The notes beneath the pieces were generated by a model, which worked only from the letters and a program-made list of their open reading frames with translations, made no database searches and was not told where the DNA came from. From Calliopum simillimum (lineage: Eukaryota; Arthropoda; Insecta; Diptera; Lauxaniidae), in NCBI GenBank assembly GCA_951812925.1, contig OX638369.1, forward strand, positions 61,084,228 to 61,148,227: a stretch of DNA of 64,000 nucleotides, read 5' to 3'. This document shows positions 36,130-47,269 of this stretch, in pieces. The translations under genes were made by a program, and so were the position numbers. Position 1 is the first letter of the stretch. Every line of letters begins with the position of its first letter.

Positions 36130-36498
36130 CATTATCTGTTTAAAACAACAAAAATATTAAAAAGAATTTGTTTTTGGTCCCAACGATTTCATATATCAAA
36201 CCAAAATTTTTTAAAAACAAAATGACGAGCCTGAAGTAGCTTTATACTCTGATATTCTTCTACGAATTTTATTCTTTGTTCCAAATATTTATTTTTGTTG
36301 TTACTGTTTCAGAAATTTAAAATTAGAAATAACGAAAAACAAAATGGCGGAAACGAAGTAGCTGTTTACTTTAATTTCCTTCCACTAATTTTATTGTTTG
36401 TTAGAACATTCGATAATTAGCTCAGTGGAAATAAAAATACTTCAATTAGTATGAAAAAAGGAACCATGGCAAAAAACACATTTATTTGCACTCTACAA
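36130..36498. other. No gene; weak short repeat
   Basis: CAAAATGACGAGCCTGAAGTAGC and CAAAATGGCGGAAACGAAGTAGC, about 120 bp apart, are a diverged repeat. Nothing else. Confidence 0.3.
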
Positions 36499-36500
36499 TA

Positions 36501-37774
36501 AAAAAGGACTGCGATCGATAAAATTGTCCGATACATTTTATCCAATAACTTGTTTCCAAATTACTCAATTTTAAATTTTTTTCCGCAGTAGGCTTTGAAA
36601 TGAATGTACCAAAATTATTGTTGTCAAATTTTTTCCCTAGTTCACCATATCTACTAAAAAATGGCAAACGAGCTAGAAGTTCGAAAGTCAATAATAAAAA
36701 TTTTCAAGACCACCTACTGTGGACTATCAATAGAATTGGTCGGAATAGCAAAATTAATGTAGAAGTGGAATCAAGAGTTCTGTAAAAATTTAAGTAAGAC
36801 TTGGATGTCTTTTGAAACCCAGGTACCGGAAAAAATTGCGTTAGTGACTAAAACAAAAAGAAGAAAATCGTCACAATTTTAAAAAAGAACCACAACATTT
36901 CATGCAGAAAAGTGGCACAGAAGGTGGAGAGTTTCGAGTTTATAGTTTGCAAAGCCAAAAAGGAGGCTTGTTTGAAGACGTTCAAGGTACTAAATTATCC
37001 CGATAGAAATGCTGTGAGGAACATGGAGGCAAAACTGAGCGCCATAAAATTAAAAATTAATTATTTCAAAAATATGAATGCCGCATCATGGACGAAGAAA
37101 CCTACGTTTTAGCCGATTTTTCGCAGTTTCCAGGCCAAGAATTTTACATTGCAGACTCGCGGGGGAATGTGGACGAAAAGTTTAAGTCAAAAAAGCAATC
37201 AAAATTTCCTCGTAAGTTCTTAATTTGGCAAGCAATATGCAGTTGTGGCAAATGGAGCAATTCTTTTGTAACCCCTGGAACAATAAACTCCGAATTCTAT
37301 ATTAAGCAATGCTTAGAAAACAGACTTAAGCCTTTTCAACGAGAGCATGAGGTTTCCACTTTCTTTTGGCCAGATCTAACATCTTATAATTATAGTGAAA
37401 TGGCCTTGAAGTGGTACTCTAAAAATAATGTGATTTTGAAGCCTCATGAAGCAAATCCGCCAAACTGTCCAGAACTCAGACAAATTGAAAGATACTGAGC
37501 TTTGGTCAAAAGAAGGATAAAGGCAACAAAAAAGTAGCCAAGAATGCTAAAGAAAGTAATGTTCAGCAGCTAGAAAGGCATCAAATAATATTATAAAATC
37601 CTTAATGAAAGGGGTGCCAGAAAAGTTAAATAAAATTTGTTTAAAAATAATATTAAAATTTTAGGTACGTCATAAAAATTGTTCATAAATGAGTTTCATT
37701 TTTAAAATCCGACTATTAGTTCCAGAAATTTTTTTGAATTTTGTATTATACAATTTTATCGGTCGCAGTCCTTA
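36501..37774. mobile_element. Tc1/mariner element of the DD37E type, decayed
   Basis: The ends AAGGACTGCGATCGATAAAA and AAGGACTGCGACCGATAAAA are inverted repeats with TA next to them. It carries the transposase remnant at 36660-37560. Confidence 0.75.
36660..37560 (+). pseudogene. DD37E Tc1/mariner transposase remnant
   Basis: The second half is an open frame (37088-37498) with MDEETYVLADFSQFPGQEF (first catalytic Asp), WQAICSCGKWSNSFV, TFFWPDLTSYNYS (second Asp) and NPPNCPELRQIERYW (third, Glu). The count between second Asp and that Glu is 37, giving DD37E. The N-terminal DNA-binding half, from ANELEVRKSIIKIFK at about 36663, is broken by stops and frameshifts. A stop replaces the start of the normal WALVKRR end but the text goes on as ALVKRRIKATKK. 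Confidence 0.8.
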
Positions 37775-37779
37775 TATAA

Positions 37780-38130
37780 CTTTGCAATATAAAGGGTGTA
37801 TACTAGACTGCTTCATAATTTTTTTTTTTTTTGCTTCCGATTTGCTTTCCAACAATTTTTTTTGTTAAAACGATAGAAACTAAAAATTCTGGAGCAAGGA
37901 GAGCCCATAATATTAATATTTACTGGTGGCGCATTGTATGTCTTTGTTTTAAGTTTGAAAAAGTACTCTGCTAAACACTTTTGTACATATGTATGTATAT
38001 CGTGAAGGAGAAAACGAAAGAGCATAAAATGTTTCATAAAAAAGTTTATAATAATTTTTTCGTAAAGATGTTACTTCGGTTGTTTTTTAGCTTTCAAAGT
38101 TTAGTGTATACGATACAGTTTTTGATAAAT
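37780..38130. other. No feature seen
   Basis: AT-rich, no recognised text. Confidence 0.3.
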
Positions 38131-38137
38131 TCAAAAA

Positions 38138-38815
38138 TTTAGTTCTCGTTATCGTCGTCAGATGAGCTACTGCATTCTGATTCCACATAAGATTGCTTTG
38201 TAGACTGACAAAGCAACATTTTGAGGGCATCTGGTGATAAGCTTTTACATTTTTTTTGGATATGTGTTGCTCATTCTTGATATGTATGGATCTGACGTTA
38301 AAAGTAAAAGATTAAAAACATCTTCCATTGTTTTTTCCAGCAAAATTTTCACGACATTTCCTGATGTCTATGTTACGGGCTTCTTGTGCATCCTCCGACA
38401 TTTGCTCTATAGAAAGTGGAGACGCTTCAATCTCTGAAGAAACATAAAGTTCAGCGGTTTCTAGACAGTATTCTTCAAATGCAGTCACATTCACTGGAAA
38501 TCGACTTGAAATAGCTTGCAATATAAAGTGGCATCTATTCATAATATTTTCGTGTTCTGATATTGCAGTGTTTTTAAAAAACCGTCCCGCAGTGTTGCCG
38601 TCATTGCCACTACCAGAACCTTGTTTCGGCTTATCAACATTGAGACCCAACTCTTTCTTGAATGCGGATTGAATAAAATGTTTTCGTTCACGAATCTTTG
38701 ATTTTTGTTCATCTTTCCTAGACTTCTACTTGCGAACACCAACTCTGTAGCCAATGTGAAAAAAGAAACGGATCCATGCATACAATGATGATAGTCCAAG
38801 GTTGAGCCGAGTTTT
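38138..38815 (-). pseudogene. C-terminal part of an uncharacterised transposon-type protein
   Basis: On the minus strand: GLSSLYAWIRFFFHIGYRVG, then KHFIQSAFKKELGLNVDKPK, GSGSGNDGNTAGRFFKN, MNRCHFILQAISSRFPVNV, FEEYCLETAELYV, a large gap, then IEQMSEDAQEARNIDIRKCR, VFNLLLLTSDPYISR and a Ser/Asp-rich tail SSSSDDDNEN. This order matches repeated, unnamed insect and aphid proteins that behave like transposon genes (GNTNDGNTARRFF and SEEAQEA-NK motifs). A stop near 38743, two frameshifts and the missing VHKILIHG block show decay. Confidence 0.65.
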
Positions 38816-38819
38816 ATCT

Positions 38820-39780
38820 ACTGCGACTGTTTTCATCTACTTTATGTTATTAAAATCTGATGATGTTGAATCACATATATATGTAGCAACGCATTGCTGA
38901 TTTAGTTTCTGTCACAGAATTAGAAACTTTACCGTCTATCATTGTAAAGAACAGTCCTTATTTAACTGTTACGTCCTGTTCATTTAAAATAGTCGCAAAA
39001 GGTGTGAGGGACTCTATCTAACTACTTATGTAGGTGCAGCCTTTCTTGAATTGTTGATGATAAACTTTCTTTTCAAAATTGAAGTCAAGCTACTTAGTTT
39101 GCATTACGATTTTAGAAATTCAGAATAAATTTTAAATTTGGAAAATTGTTTTGCAAGCAAACTAAAACAAGGATAGCAATTTTTTCACTAACAAAGAGAT
39201 TAATTCAATGAAAATGTGTATTGATTTAAATCATATTTCATGTTCAATTGCTTTAAGGATTTCTTGGCTTTTTTGTAAGATTTTTTTTCCCGGTTTTAGA
39301 TAACATCGATTAATGAAGAATGTATTGTATTCTAATGAATATAATCAGAGCTTGGTTACATACGGATTTAACAGTGAATCCAAAACCTCAAATATATTGC
39401 AAACTTGAGCCAAAGATAAGACAAAAGCGAGGCCGAGACAGTGTTAGCACACCTTGTTTGAACTCGGTTTAACCTCGATGTCGTCCCACTCCAGGTTTTT
39501 TTTTATTCAAAGTTGTTTATTGTGGTCCAAATATATAGAAAAAGTTTTTTTTAAATCGACGGTCAATTTCGGCAACAAAGTGTGTAAGTGGCCTTTACAT
39601 TGTTTCTGTATAAAAAAAAAAATTCGACAAAAATTTGCTAAAAACTGATAATGCAGTTAGTTTCCCGTTTATATGTACATTCAAAAATGGTAGCTGATCG
39701 CGTAGACGAAATATTTTATTTTTAAGAATTTTTTTGTTAAAAAAAAAAACATGATTTGCGTTTTTTTAGAAAACTAACAA
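38820..39780. other. No gene or element end seen
   Basis: AT-rich with only chance frames. 39680-39790 may be decayed 5' sequence of the mariner that follows. Confidence 0.3.
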
Positions 39781-39972
39781 CAAACGAAAACAAAGAGAAT
39801 TGAATGAAGCGCTCAAGGAAAAAATCCGGAATCAGTCAACAGAAATGACGTCTTCTTTCATCACGACAACGCTATACCACATATTTCTTTGGAGATACGC
39901 CAAAAACTGAGCACGGCGTGCCTTAACCCGTTTTAAATCGAACGTCGTAGCACATCAAATTTTTTTCCAGAT

Positions 39973-41668
39973 TCTGTTCACTTATCGTTCAGATGATGTA
40001 TAAAAAAATTTTCACCCGTGTCTCCTCGACTAAATTTTGAGATAATCCCTTTTCCAATTGGGGCATTTTCCCATACAAAAAAAATAAAAATTTTTTTTTA
40101 ACTACATTAAACAAAAATCAAAATAATCACACTCGATGTGTTTTGCGATGCTTAACGCGAATCCGACCTCAGAATCGCTCTATCATGTATAGTTTTTGAG
40201 ATATTCTATCCTAAAACCAAAAAAAGTCGTTTTTCGCCATTTTTTGAAGCTATATACCTATGTAACACATCATTTATTCGTTAAATGTGGTTTAAGTACT
40301 TGGAAGCCCCGATCTTTTCCTTTAAAAACTAATTTAAATTATGTTTATATCTTCATGCTTCTAAGAGATATCGTAGACCGAAATATAGGCTAAACGGGTT
40401 TTTTGCACTTTTGTGTCTTTTTAGGTTAGGATATGTTTGAGGAAAAAAAAAATATCAACATAATTTAAATTAGGTTTTAAATGCAAAGATTAGGGCTTTC
40501 AAGTTGCTTACCAGATTTAACAAAATTAAAATTTCTTTCACATTTAAAACATGTTCAACGAACCGACTACTTCTAAATTCAGTCGTTTGACACCCCGAGT
40601 AAAAATTTAAAAAAAAAACCATAGACTTTCAGTGATAAAATTCATGTAAATTAGATATTAAAGTAACAAAAACAAATGAGCATTGCAACGCAACATAAAC
40701 TAAATATTAATTCCTGATTCAAGAAGAAAAAAAAAATAATTGTTAAGTTTTTTGTTACGTGTATGGCATACGGCTGAATTTTGAAATGGTCGGTTCGTTG
40801 AACATGTTTAAAATGTGAAAGAAATTTTAATTTCGTTAAATCCGGTAAGCAACTTGAAAGTCCTAATCTTTGCCTTTAAAACCTAATTTAAATTGTGTTG
40901 ATATCTTATTTTTCCTCAAAGATATCCTAACCTAAAAGGACACAAAAGTGCAAAAAACCCGTTTTGACAATATTTCGGTCTACGATAACTCTTAGAAGCA
41001 TGAAGATATAAACATAATTTAAATTAGGTTTTAAAGCAAAAGATTAGAACTTTTAAGCATTTAAACCAGATTTAACAAATAAATGATGTGTTACATAGTT
41101 GTATAACTTAGCATACTGTCCAAAATAATGTAGCGCATCAAAATTGTTTTTATTGTCTTTGTCTAATGGAATTTTTAAACCGTTAAAAACTGTTTATGAT
41201 CTTGTTTTCTTACATAAATTCTTTTTATGTTTTTTGTTACATATGCAATGTCATTACATGTTAGGTTATTTAAGTTAGCTTTTAAGAAGAGGAAATCAGA
41301 ATAAAACCGATCAGCAGCTTATCAAGTTGTGCGTTTGATTTCCTAACAATTAATATAAAAACCTGTAAGGTCAAATAAGATTAACTTATAACTTCAAAAA
41401 ATGGCAAAAAACGACTTTTTTTGGTTTTAAGGATAGAATATCTCAAAAACTATACACGATAGAGCAATTCTGAGGTCGAAATCGCGTTAAGCATCGCAAA
41501 ACACATCGAATGTGATTATTTTGATTTTTGTTTAATGTAGTTAAAAAACATTTTTTATATTTTTGTATGGGAAAATGCCCCAATTGGAAAAGGGATTATC
41601 TCAAAATTTAGTCGAGGAGTCACGGGTGAAAATCTTTTTATATATCATTTGAACGATAAGTAAACAGA
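39973..41668. mobile_element. Palindromic element P1
   Basis: TCTGTTCACTTATCGTTCAG at the left pairs with reverse text ending at 41668; arms pair almost throughout (GGGGCATTTTCCCATACAAA, TGCTTAACGCGAATCCGACC, GTTCGTTGAACATGTTTAAA) around a centre near 40680. No gene. The right arm carries the 276-bp insert at 41110. Confidence 0.8.
41110..41385. mobile_element. 276-bp insert with 8-bp duplication and no inverted ends
   Basis: TATAACTT is duplicated at 41102-41109 and 41386-41393. The paired left arm of P1 (TATATAGCTTC in reverse near 40245) shows the empty site. The ends (AGCATACTGTCC and AATAAGATTAACT) are not inverted repeats. Confidence 0.6.
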
Positions 41669-41704
41669 ATCCGTGTTTCTTTTGACGCGTATATACAAAT
41701 GTGG

Positions 41705-43655
41705 ATATTTGTATACCCTACACACAGGGTATGTTCACTTTGTTCTTCCGTTTGTAACGCAGAGAAGGAGGCGTTGCAGATATAGAAAAGTATATATATT
41801 CTTGATCAGCGTCACCTCCTGAGTCGATATAGCCATGTCGGTCTGTCTGGCTGGCTGGCTGGCTGGGTGGGTGTGTGTGGAAATACATTTTTTGGGAAAA
41901 CTGAGCAACATAATTCAATGAAATTTGGTGCACAGCCTCCGTTGTAAAAGTTAGCTCGGGGGCACACTGCTCCTGAACAAACGATAGGTTGCATGAAAAT
42001 GACACCAAAAACGAACAATGCCCCTTTATTCGTAATCATTCACTGAGTAAAAATCAACTTTATTTGAAATCTTAGCTGCTCCTTTTTTGAAAATATCTCG
42101 ATTTTTCCAATAGGGGCATTTTCCCATACAAAAAGAAAAAAAAAATTTTTTAACTACATTAAACTAAAATAAAAATAATCACAATCGATGCGATGCTAAA
42201 CGCGAATCTAACCTCAGAATTGCTCTATTGTGTATAGTTTATGAGATATTGTAACCTAAAGACCAAAAAAAGTCGTTTTTTGCCATTTTTTGAAGCTATA
42301 TAACTATGTTACATATCATTTATTCGTCAAATGTGGCTTAAATACTGAAAAGCCCCAATTTTTTCCTTTAAAACCTAATTTAAATTATATTTATATCTTC
42401 ATGCTTCTAAGAGATGTCGTAGTCCGAAATATTGTCAAAACGGGTTTTTTGCACTTTTGTGTCTTTTTAGGTTAGGATATCTTTGAGGAAAAAAAAGATA
42501 TCAACATAATTTAAATTATGTTTTAAAGGAGAATATTGGGACTTTCAAGTATTTAAGCCACATTTGACGAATAAATGATATGTTACATAGTTATATAGCT
42601 TCAAAAAATGGCAAAAAACTACTTTTTTTGGTCTTTACGTTACAATATCTCATAAACTATACACAATAGAGCAATTCTGAGGTTGGATTCGCGTTTAGCA
42701 TCGCAAAACACATCGATTGTGATTATTTTAATTTTAGTTTAATGTAGTTAAAAAATTTTTTTTTTCTTTTTGTATGGGAAAATGCCCCTATTGGAAAAAT
42801 CGAGATATTTTCAAAAAAGGAGCAGCTGAGATTTCAAATAAAGTTGATTTTTACTCAGTGAATGATTACGAATAAAGGGGCATTGTTCGTTTTTGGTGTC
42901 ATTTTCATGCAACCTATCGTTTGTTCAGAAGCAGTGTGGGGGATTGAAAATGAGCGAAATCGATCAACGGACACGCCTACCGCCCATACATAAAATATAT
43001 TCAAAATGCAATAATAACAGCATTATTCGCAATAACAGAAGCAAAATACACATAAATAGTAGGGAAAGTAAATATAAGCTCTGAGCAAAAACTAGGCGAA
43101 TTCGGACTAGAGGGCGTGGCACCTCCCATATAAACAAAAGTTTCAAAATGTTATAAGGAAAGCGTTTTTTGAGATAACCCAAACAAATTACACTCAAACA
43201 CTCGGATCTATAAATGCATGCTACACGCAAGATCTAGGTAAACTCGGACAAGAGGGCGTGGCACCTCCCATATAAGCAAATGTTTCAAAATTATGTAATG
43301 AAAGTGTTTTTTGAGATAATCCAACCAAATTTCAGTCAAACACGAAGAACATTAATTGTAAACTCTGAGCTTAAAGTAGGCGAAGTAGGATTAGAGGGCG
43401 TGGCACCTCCCATACAAGCGAAGGTTTCAAAATACTATTTTGAAAGATTTTTTAAAGAAAACCTAACCGAATTTTACTCAAACACTCAGAACAGTAAATG
43501 CAAGCTCTACGCGAAATGAAGGTAATTTCGGAGGTGAGGGCGTGGCACTTCCCATATAAGCAATTTGTTCTTACACTCTCCTAATAATATACTTGAAATG
43601 CAGTGTAGGGTATTTAGTTTTTGGCCAGGCCAAAGATACTACCCATACTAGTTTT
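41705..43655 (+). repeat. Family A repeat, interrupted by P2
   Basis: Head at 41711 (GTATACCCTACACACAGGG, TATATATTCTTGATCAGCGT), four tandem body units with GGGCGTGGCAC at 43112, 43253, 43397 and 43538 (spacing 141-144), tail GTAGGGTATTTAGTTTTTGG then CCAGGCCAAAG. It sits in the left arm of the CACGGCG foldback. Confidence 0.75.
41963..42938. mobile_element. Palindromic element P2 with GGGG duplication
   Basis: The ends CACACTGCTCCTGAACAAAC and CACACTGCTTCTGAACAAAC are inverted partners, and the arms pair to a centre near 42450. Flanks are CTC-G-GGGG and GGGG-ATTG. The uninterrupted family A copy at 27130 (AGCTCGTAAGATTGAAAATG) shows the site. Much of the arm text equals that of P1, so the two are relatives. 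Confidence 0.8.
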
Positions 43656-45373
43656 AAATTGCGATAACTCATGAACAGTGAGTCGCACAATAAAACTCTA
43701 AGGAACTTTTTTATGAAGAACCACGTTCTCTACAAAAGCTTTTCATTTCATTTTTAAAAAAATGTATCTTTTAGGAGTTATTCTATAAAAACTGGTTAGG
43801 CGCAGATAAACGGCAAAAAATCACTTTTTTTAAATAACTTCTAAATAACTATTTTTTTTTATACAAAAGATTAAAATTATTTGTAGAGCATGTGGTTCTC
43901 AATGAAAAAGACCTTTGGACTTTTTATCGTACGACTCACCGTTCATAAGTTATCACAGTTTGAGAATCACCACAATTGTATATACGCGTCAAAAAAACAG
44001 GCCTAATATCTGTAAAAAAATTTGATGTGCTACGACGTTCGATTTAAAACGGGTTAAGGCACGCCGTGTGAGGGAGCTTGGCTGGTAAGTTTTAATGCAT
44101 CCGTGTGTTTCTTTGCGTAATGGATTAAGATTATATGAAACTTGGTGAAAAGTAAGTATTTGACATACGTATAACTGTGGTAAAACGATTTTTCGAAATT
44201 CCGAAAAAATCCAATATGGCAGTCATATGAAGTCCGATCAAACTTTTAGATACTCACATGTTTGAAAAGTCATAGCTCCTCGGATTTTGATCGAATTTTA
44301 ATGAGATTTTGAGGGTTAGTGCAGATAGATATGAGCTTTTGAAAAAAAATACACTGAAAAAAAAATACATTAAAAAAAAATTAATTTTAAGTGGAAAAAA
44401 AGATTTTTCTAAAGCCAATTTAGGGCTTGGTGCACCCTTTTAATTTTTTTGGAAATAGTTTTATTTGAAATCAAACTTTATTATAATTATTTATCAAGCT
44501 TCAAAATTGTGGTCTTATTTACAGTTATGAAGTTTATGAATTTTTGAAGTTGTTTAATGTTGTGTTAATCATGAGTTGTTGGTGCACGTGCGCCACTATA
44601 TATGTAGGGTTGGCACCGTCTGGACGACATTTCTTTTTTGGTTGCGAATAGTTAAAATTTTTTACAATATTTAAACCCCTTCTAACCTAGTTTTTGGAAA
44701 AAAAAAATAGGTCTAAAAGACCCTTAAAAACGGGACATAATGGGTCAAGATGTTCTATAAAATTGTTCCATGCTAGATTTCACGATAAGTTATGTGAACA
44801 TCTTAACTTAGTATATCGCGTTTTTAAAGGTCTTTTTGACCACTTTTTCCAAAAATTTGGTTATAATGGGTTAAAATATTCTAAAAAATTTTTAAGAAGG
44901 GCCACCGAAAAAAAAGTGTCGTCCAGACGGTGCCAACCCTATATAGTAGCGCACAAGCGCCAACGACTCATGATTAACACAACATTAAACAACTACAAAA
45001 ATTCATTACTTAATAACCGTAAAAGATACCACAATTTTGAAGCTTGATAAATAATTATAATAAAATTTGCTTTTAAATAAAAATATTTTAAAAGAAATAA
45101 AAAGGGTACATCAAGACCCAAATTGAGGACAAAAAGCTCTTTTCCCACTTAAAATGAAATTATTTTTTCAGTGTAATTTTTTTTTCAAAAGTTTATATCT
45201 ATCTGCACTAACTTTCAAAATTCCATTAAAATCGGATCAAAATCCGAGGAGCTATGAATTTTCAAATATGTGAGTATCTAAAAGTTGGATCGGACTTCAT
45301 ACGGCCGCCATCTTGGATTTTTTCGGAATTTCGAAAAATCATTTAACCACAGTTATACGTATGTCAAATACTA

Positions 45374-46104
45374 CACGGAGAAAAATATGTATCATAATTT
45401 TAACTTTATCGGCTAGTCGAAAAATTAAAGTAATCAACACTTAATTTCAAGTATAATTTACCTTACGTAAGAACTATTAGATGGGTCCGTAACGTCATAT
45501 TTACAAATAAAATGTAGTTAAATAATAAAGGAATATTTACTACAAATTTCCTACATTTGACTTTATGTAAGGTAATATATACTTTCAGAAAAAAAATGTG
45601 TGACCATTTTGAATTTATAATTCTAGTCAAAATAACTTTATTTTTTTCACTCACAAAAATGAGTGTCATAATTGTTACCCCACTCGAGTAAGGTAAATAT
45701 CATAAAAAAATAAAATCATTTTGACTTTTATAATTTTAGTAAAAATTTCTATTTTTGGACAGACATTTTCTTTATATACAAATTTTTTTGCTTCTACATC
45801 ACATGCGTGAGCAGCGCAAAGGATATGTATCTGACTATCGTACGGAAGGGCCAGGGTTCGTACCCCAGCGTCGGTCAGCTAAGTTTTTTTTTTTTGTTTT
45901 TTTTTTTTTTTTGTTGTTTGAACTATACAGTAAGGTAAATATCACGCCAATTTTTTCATAAAAATTACTAGCAAACATACATTCTGAATTGTCTAAAAAA
46001 TTAAGGTGAAATTTATATCGGTGTAAAGTTGTCACTATTCTGACTTGAAATTCTGGTAAAATTTATGAGGAATAAAGTAGCAAGTACTATTTTTTTTCTC
46101 CGTG
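45374..46104. mobile_element. Complete CACGGAG-terminal element with TA duplication
   Basis: It starts CACGGAGAAAAATATG and ends, reversed, CACGGAGAAAAAAAATAG. TA flanks both ends (45372-45373, 46105-46106). The other arm of P5 (near 44145-44160 in reverse: GTCAAATACTTACTTTTCAC) gives the empty site. Inside is a tRNA-like module at 45800-45885. Related copies: 4218-4434, 57990-59060. Confidence 0.85.
45800..45885 (+). ncRNA. tRNA-like pol III module inside the CACGGAG element
   Basis: GTGAGCAGCGCAAAGGATA resembles a tRNA D-arm/box A, TCTGACTATCGTACGGAAG an anticodon arm, and AGGGTTCGTACCCC a T-arm with box B. A T-run (terminator-like) follows at 45884. Acceptor ends do not pair well, so it is tRNA-derived, not a tRNA gene. 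The copy at 58590-58670 (minus) keeps box B intact. Confidence 0.55.
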
Positions 46105-46404
46105 TAACTTTTCACCAATTTTCATAAAAATCGGAGATGTCAACCCAAATCTTAATCGATTACGCAAAGAAACACTCATCCACCATACAGCACAAACCTT
46201 GGATCTTCTGATTACCATTTGTTTCACTTGTTGCAGAATTATCTTCATAGCGTAAAACTGAATTCCCCAGTGGATCGCAAAATGGTCTTGAACTAGTTTT
46301 TTCGAGCAAAAACCCCAGGAGTTCTTTAAGGATCGTATTATGGTTTTGCCCAAAAGATGGCGAGAAGAGGTCAATAACAATGGAAAATATTTAACTCAAT
46401 AAAG

Positions 46405-47265
46405 TTATTTTGATACATGACAAAAAAATAAAATTGGTTTAACTAAAAATTTTTTTACTATTTCGAAATTCGATTAAAGCACATCTAATTTTTGCGACCT
46501 CTGATCCTAAATAACTTTCAATGCGGCAATGATTTCGATATCAGTTTTTGACATTTGTTTTGAAATACCAAAACAAAAGGATTCCAATTGAAAAATTGCT
46601 GGTTCTAATTATTTTGATCAGAAAACTAATCACTGGATAAAAAATTTATATCTTTTTTGTTACATTCTTTCTGAAGACCTTTATGATTGTTTCTAAATGG
46701 TATCTGAATAAAATTATTTTATGGTCTATATTTAAAATAAAAGGCCGAATCAAAAAAACGTGAAATGAAAAGTAGGTTTCTTAAAAAAAATTTACCTTTA
46801 TAAATGGTTGAATTATTGTGATATAAATGAAATTATAGGTATGAGAACATATTAGATTAATTTTACATATTTTGAATTCATAAATATTTATTTCATTTTT
46901 TTGGGTGAAGGGTCTTCCATGCCCCCCTGTGCGCACGGGCCTTTTTTCATTAAGATCAATCAGGTTTTCTTATTGAAATCAGTCAATAGACTTAGGATCA
47001 TCAAAATAATAATTTTAAAAGCATTTTTTTTAGGGCATGTTTTTATTATCAATTTAATGCGAATATTAGCTGTGTTCCAATGGCAGCGATTCTGATCTGG
47101 ATCAGATCCGCTTTCAAGCAAAATAAAAACAAATTCGGAACCAGCTCAGTTCTTGGTTCCATTTACTGGATCCAAAACATGTTCAGAAAATTTGATTGGA
47201 TCAATGGAAGTGTTCAGAAAATTACGGGTTTTATTTGGTAGCACTGGCTTATTTCTTGACGGTTT
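46405..47265. other. No feature seen
   Basis: AT-rich; a short palindrome CTGATCTGGATCAGATCC near 47091 is the only mark. Confidence 0.3.
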
Positions 47266-47269
47266 GGCA

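Larger units (their letters stand above)
39912..44068. mobile_element. CACGGCG-terminal foldback, swollen by later insertions, TGAG duplication
   Basis: The ends CACGGCGTGCCTTAACCCGT are inverted partners, continuing over about 60 bp (AAATCGAACGTCGTAGCACA). TGAG is duplicated at 39908-39911 and 44069-44072. A second paired block, TTTGACGCGTATATACAA at 41680 and its reverse near 43975, and a palindromic centre 43665-43960 (GTGAGTCG-ACAATAAA / reverse) complete the original element of roughly 500 bp. P1 (39973-41668) and a family-A repeat (41705-43655) broke its left arm. Confidence 0.85.
44103..46177. mobile_element. Palindromic element P5 with ATCC duplication
   Basis: The ends GTGTGTTTCTTTGCG and GAGTGTTTCTTTGCG are inverted partners; ATCC is duplicated at 44099-44102 and 46178-46181 within the mariner frame (MHP). 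Arms of about 670 bp pair to a centre near 44770 (AGGGTTGGCACCGTCTGGAC and its reverse). The right arm carries the CACGGAG element. Confidence 0.85.
39795..46402 (+). pseudogene. mariner (DD34D-type) transposase split in three by two foldback insertions
   Basis: Piece 1 (to 39911): LNEALKEKIRNQ then, after a shift, VFFHHDNAIPHISLEIRQKL, which holds the second catalytic Asp (HDNA-PH). Piece 2 (44069-44102) reads on directly: RELGW, stop, VLMHP. Piece 3 (46178-46402): PPYSTNLGSSDYHLFHLLQN, a stop, then a shift to FFKDRIMVLPKRWREEVNNN and a TAA at 46400. Joined, the order is that of the mariner C-terminal half: DNA-PH, ELGWEVL-HPPYS, SDYHLF, RW-NNNGKY. In the normal motif the residues before L are PD; here Asn replaces that Asp. 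The first interruption has the duplication TGAG, the second ATCC. The 5' half is lost. Confidence 0.8.

Noticed and set aside
45800..45885. A functional tRNA gene
   Set aside because: Box A and B are present but the acceptor arms do not pair, and the module is a constant part of a dispersed element.
46087..46380. 97-codon minus-strand frame
   Set aside because: It lies opposite the mariner remnant, which matches the family on the plus strand.
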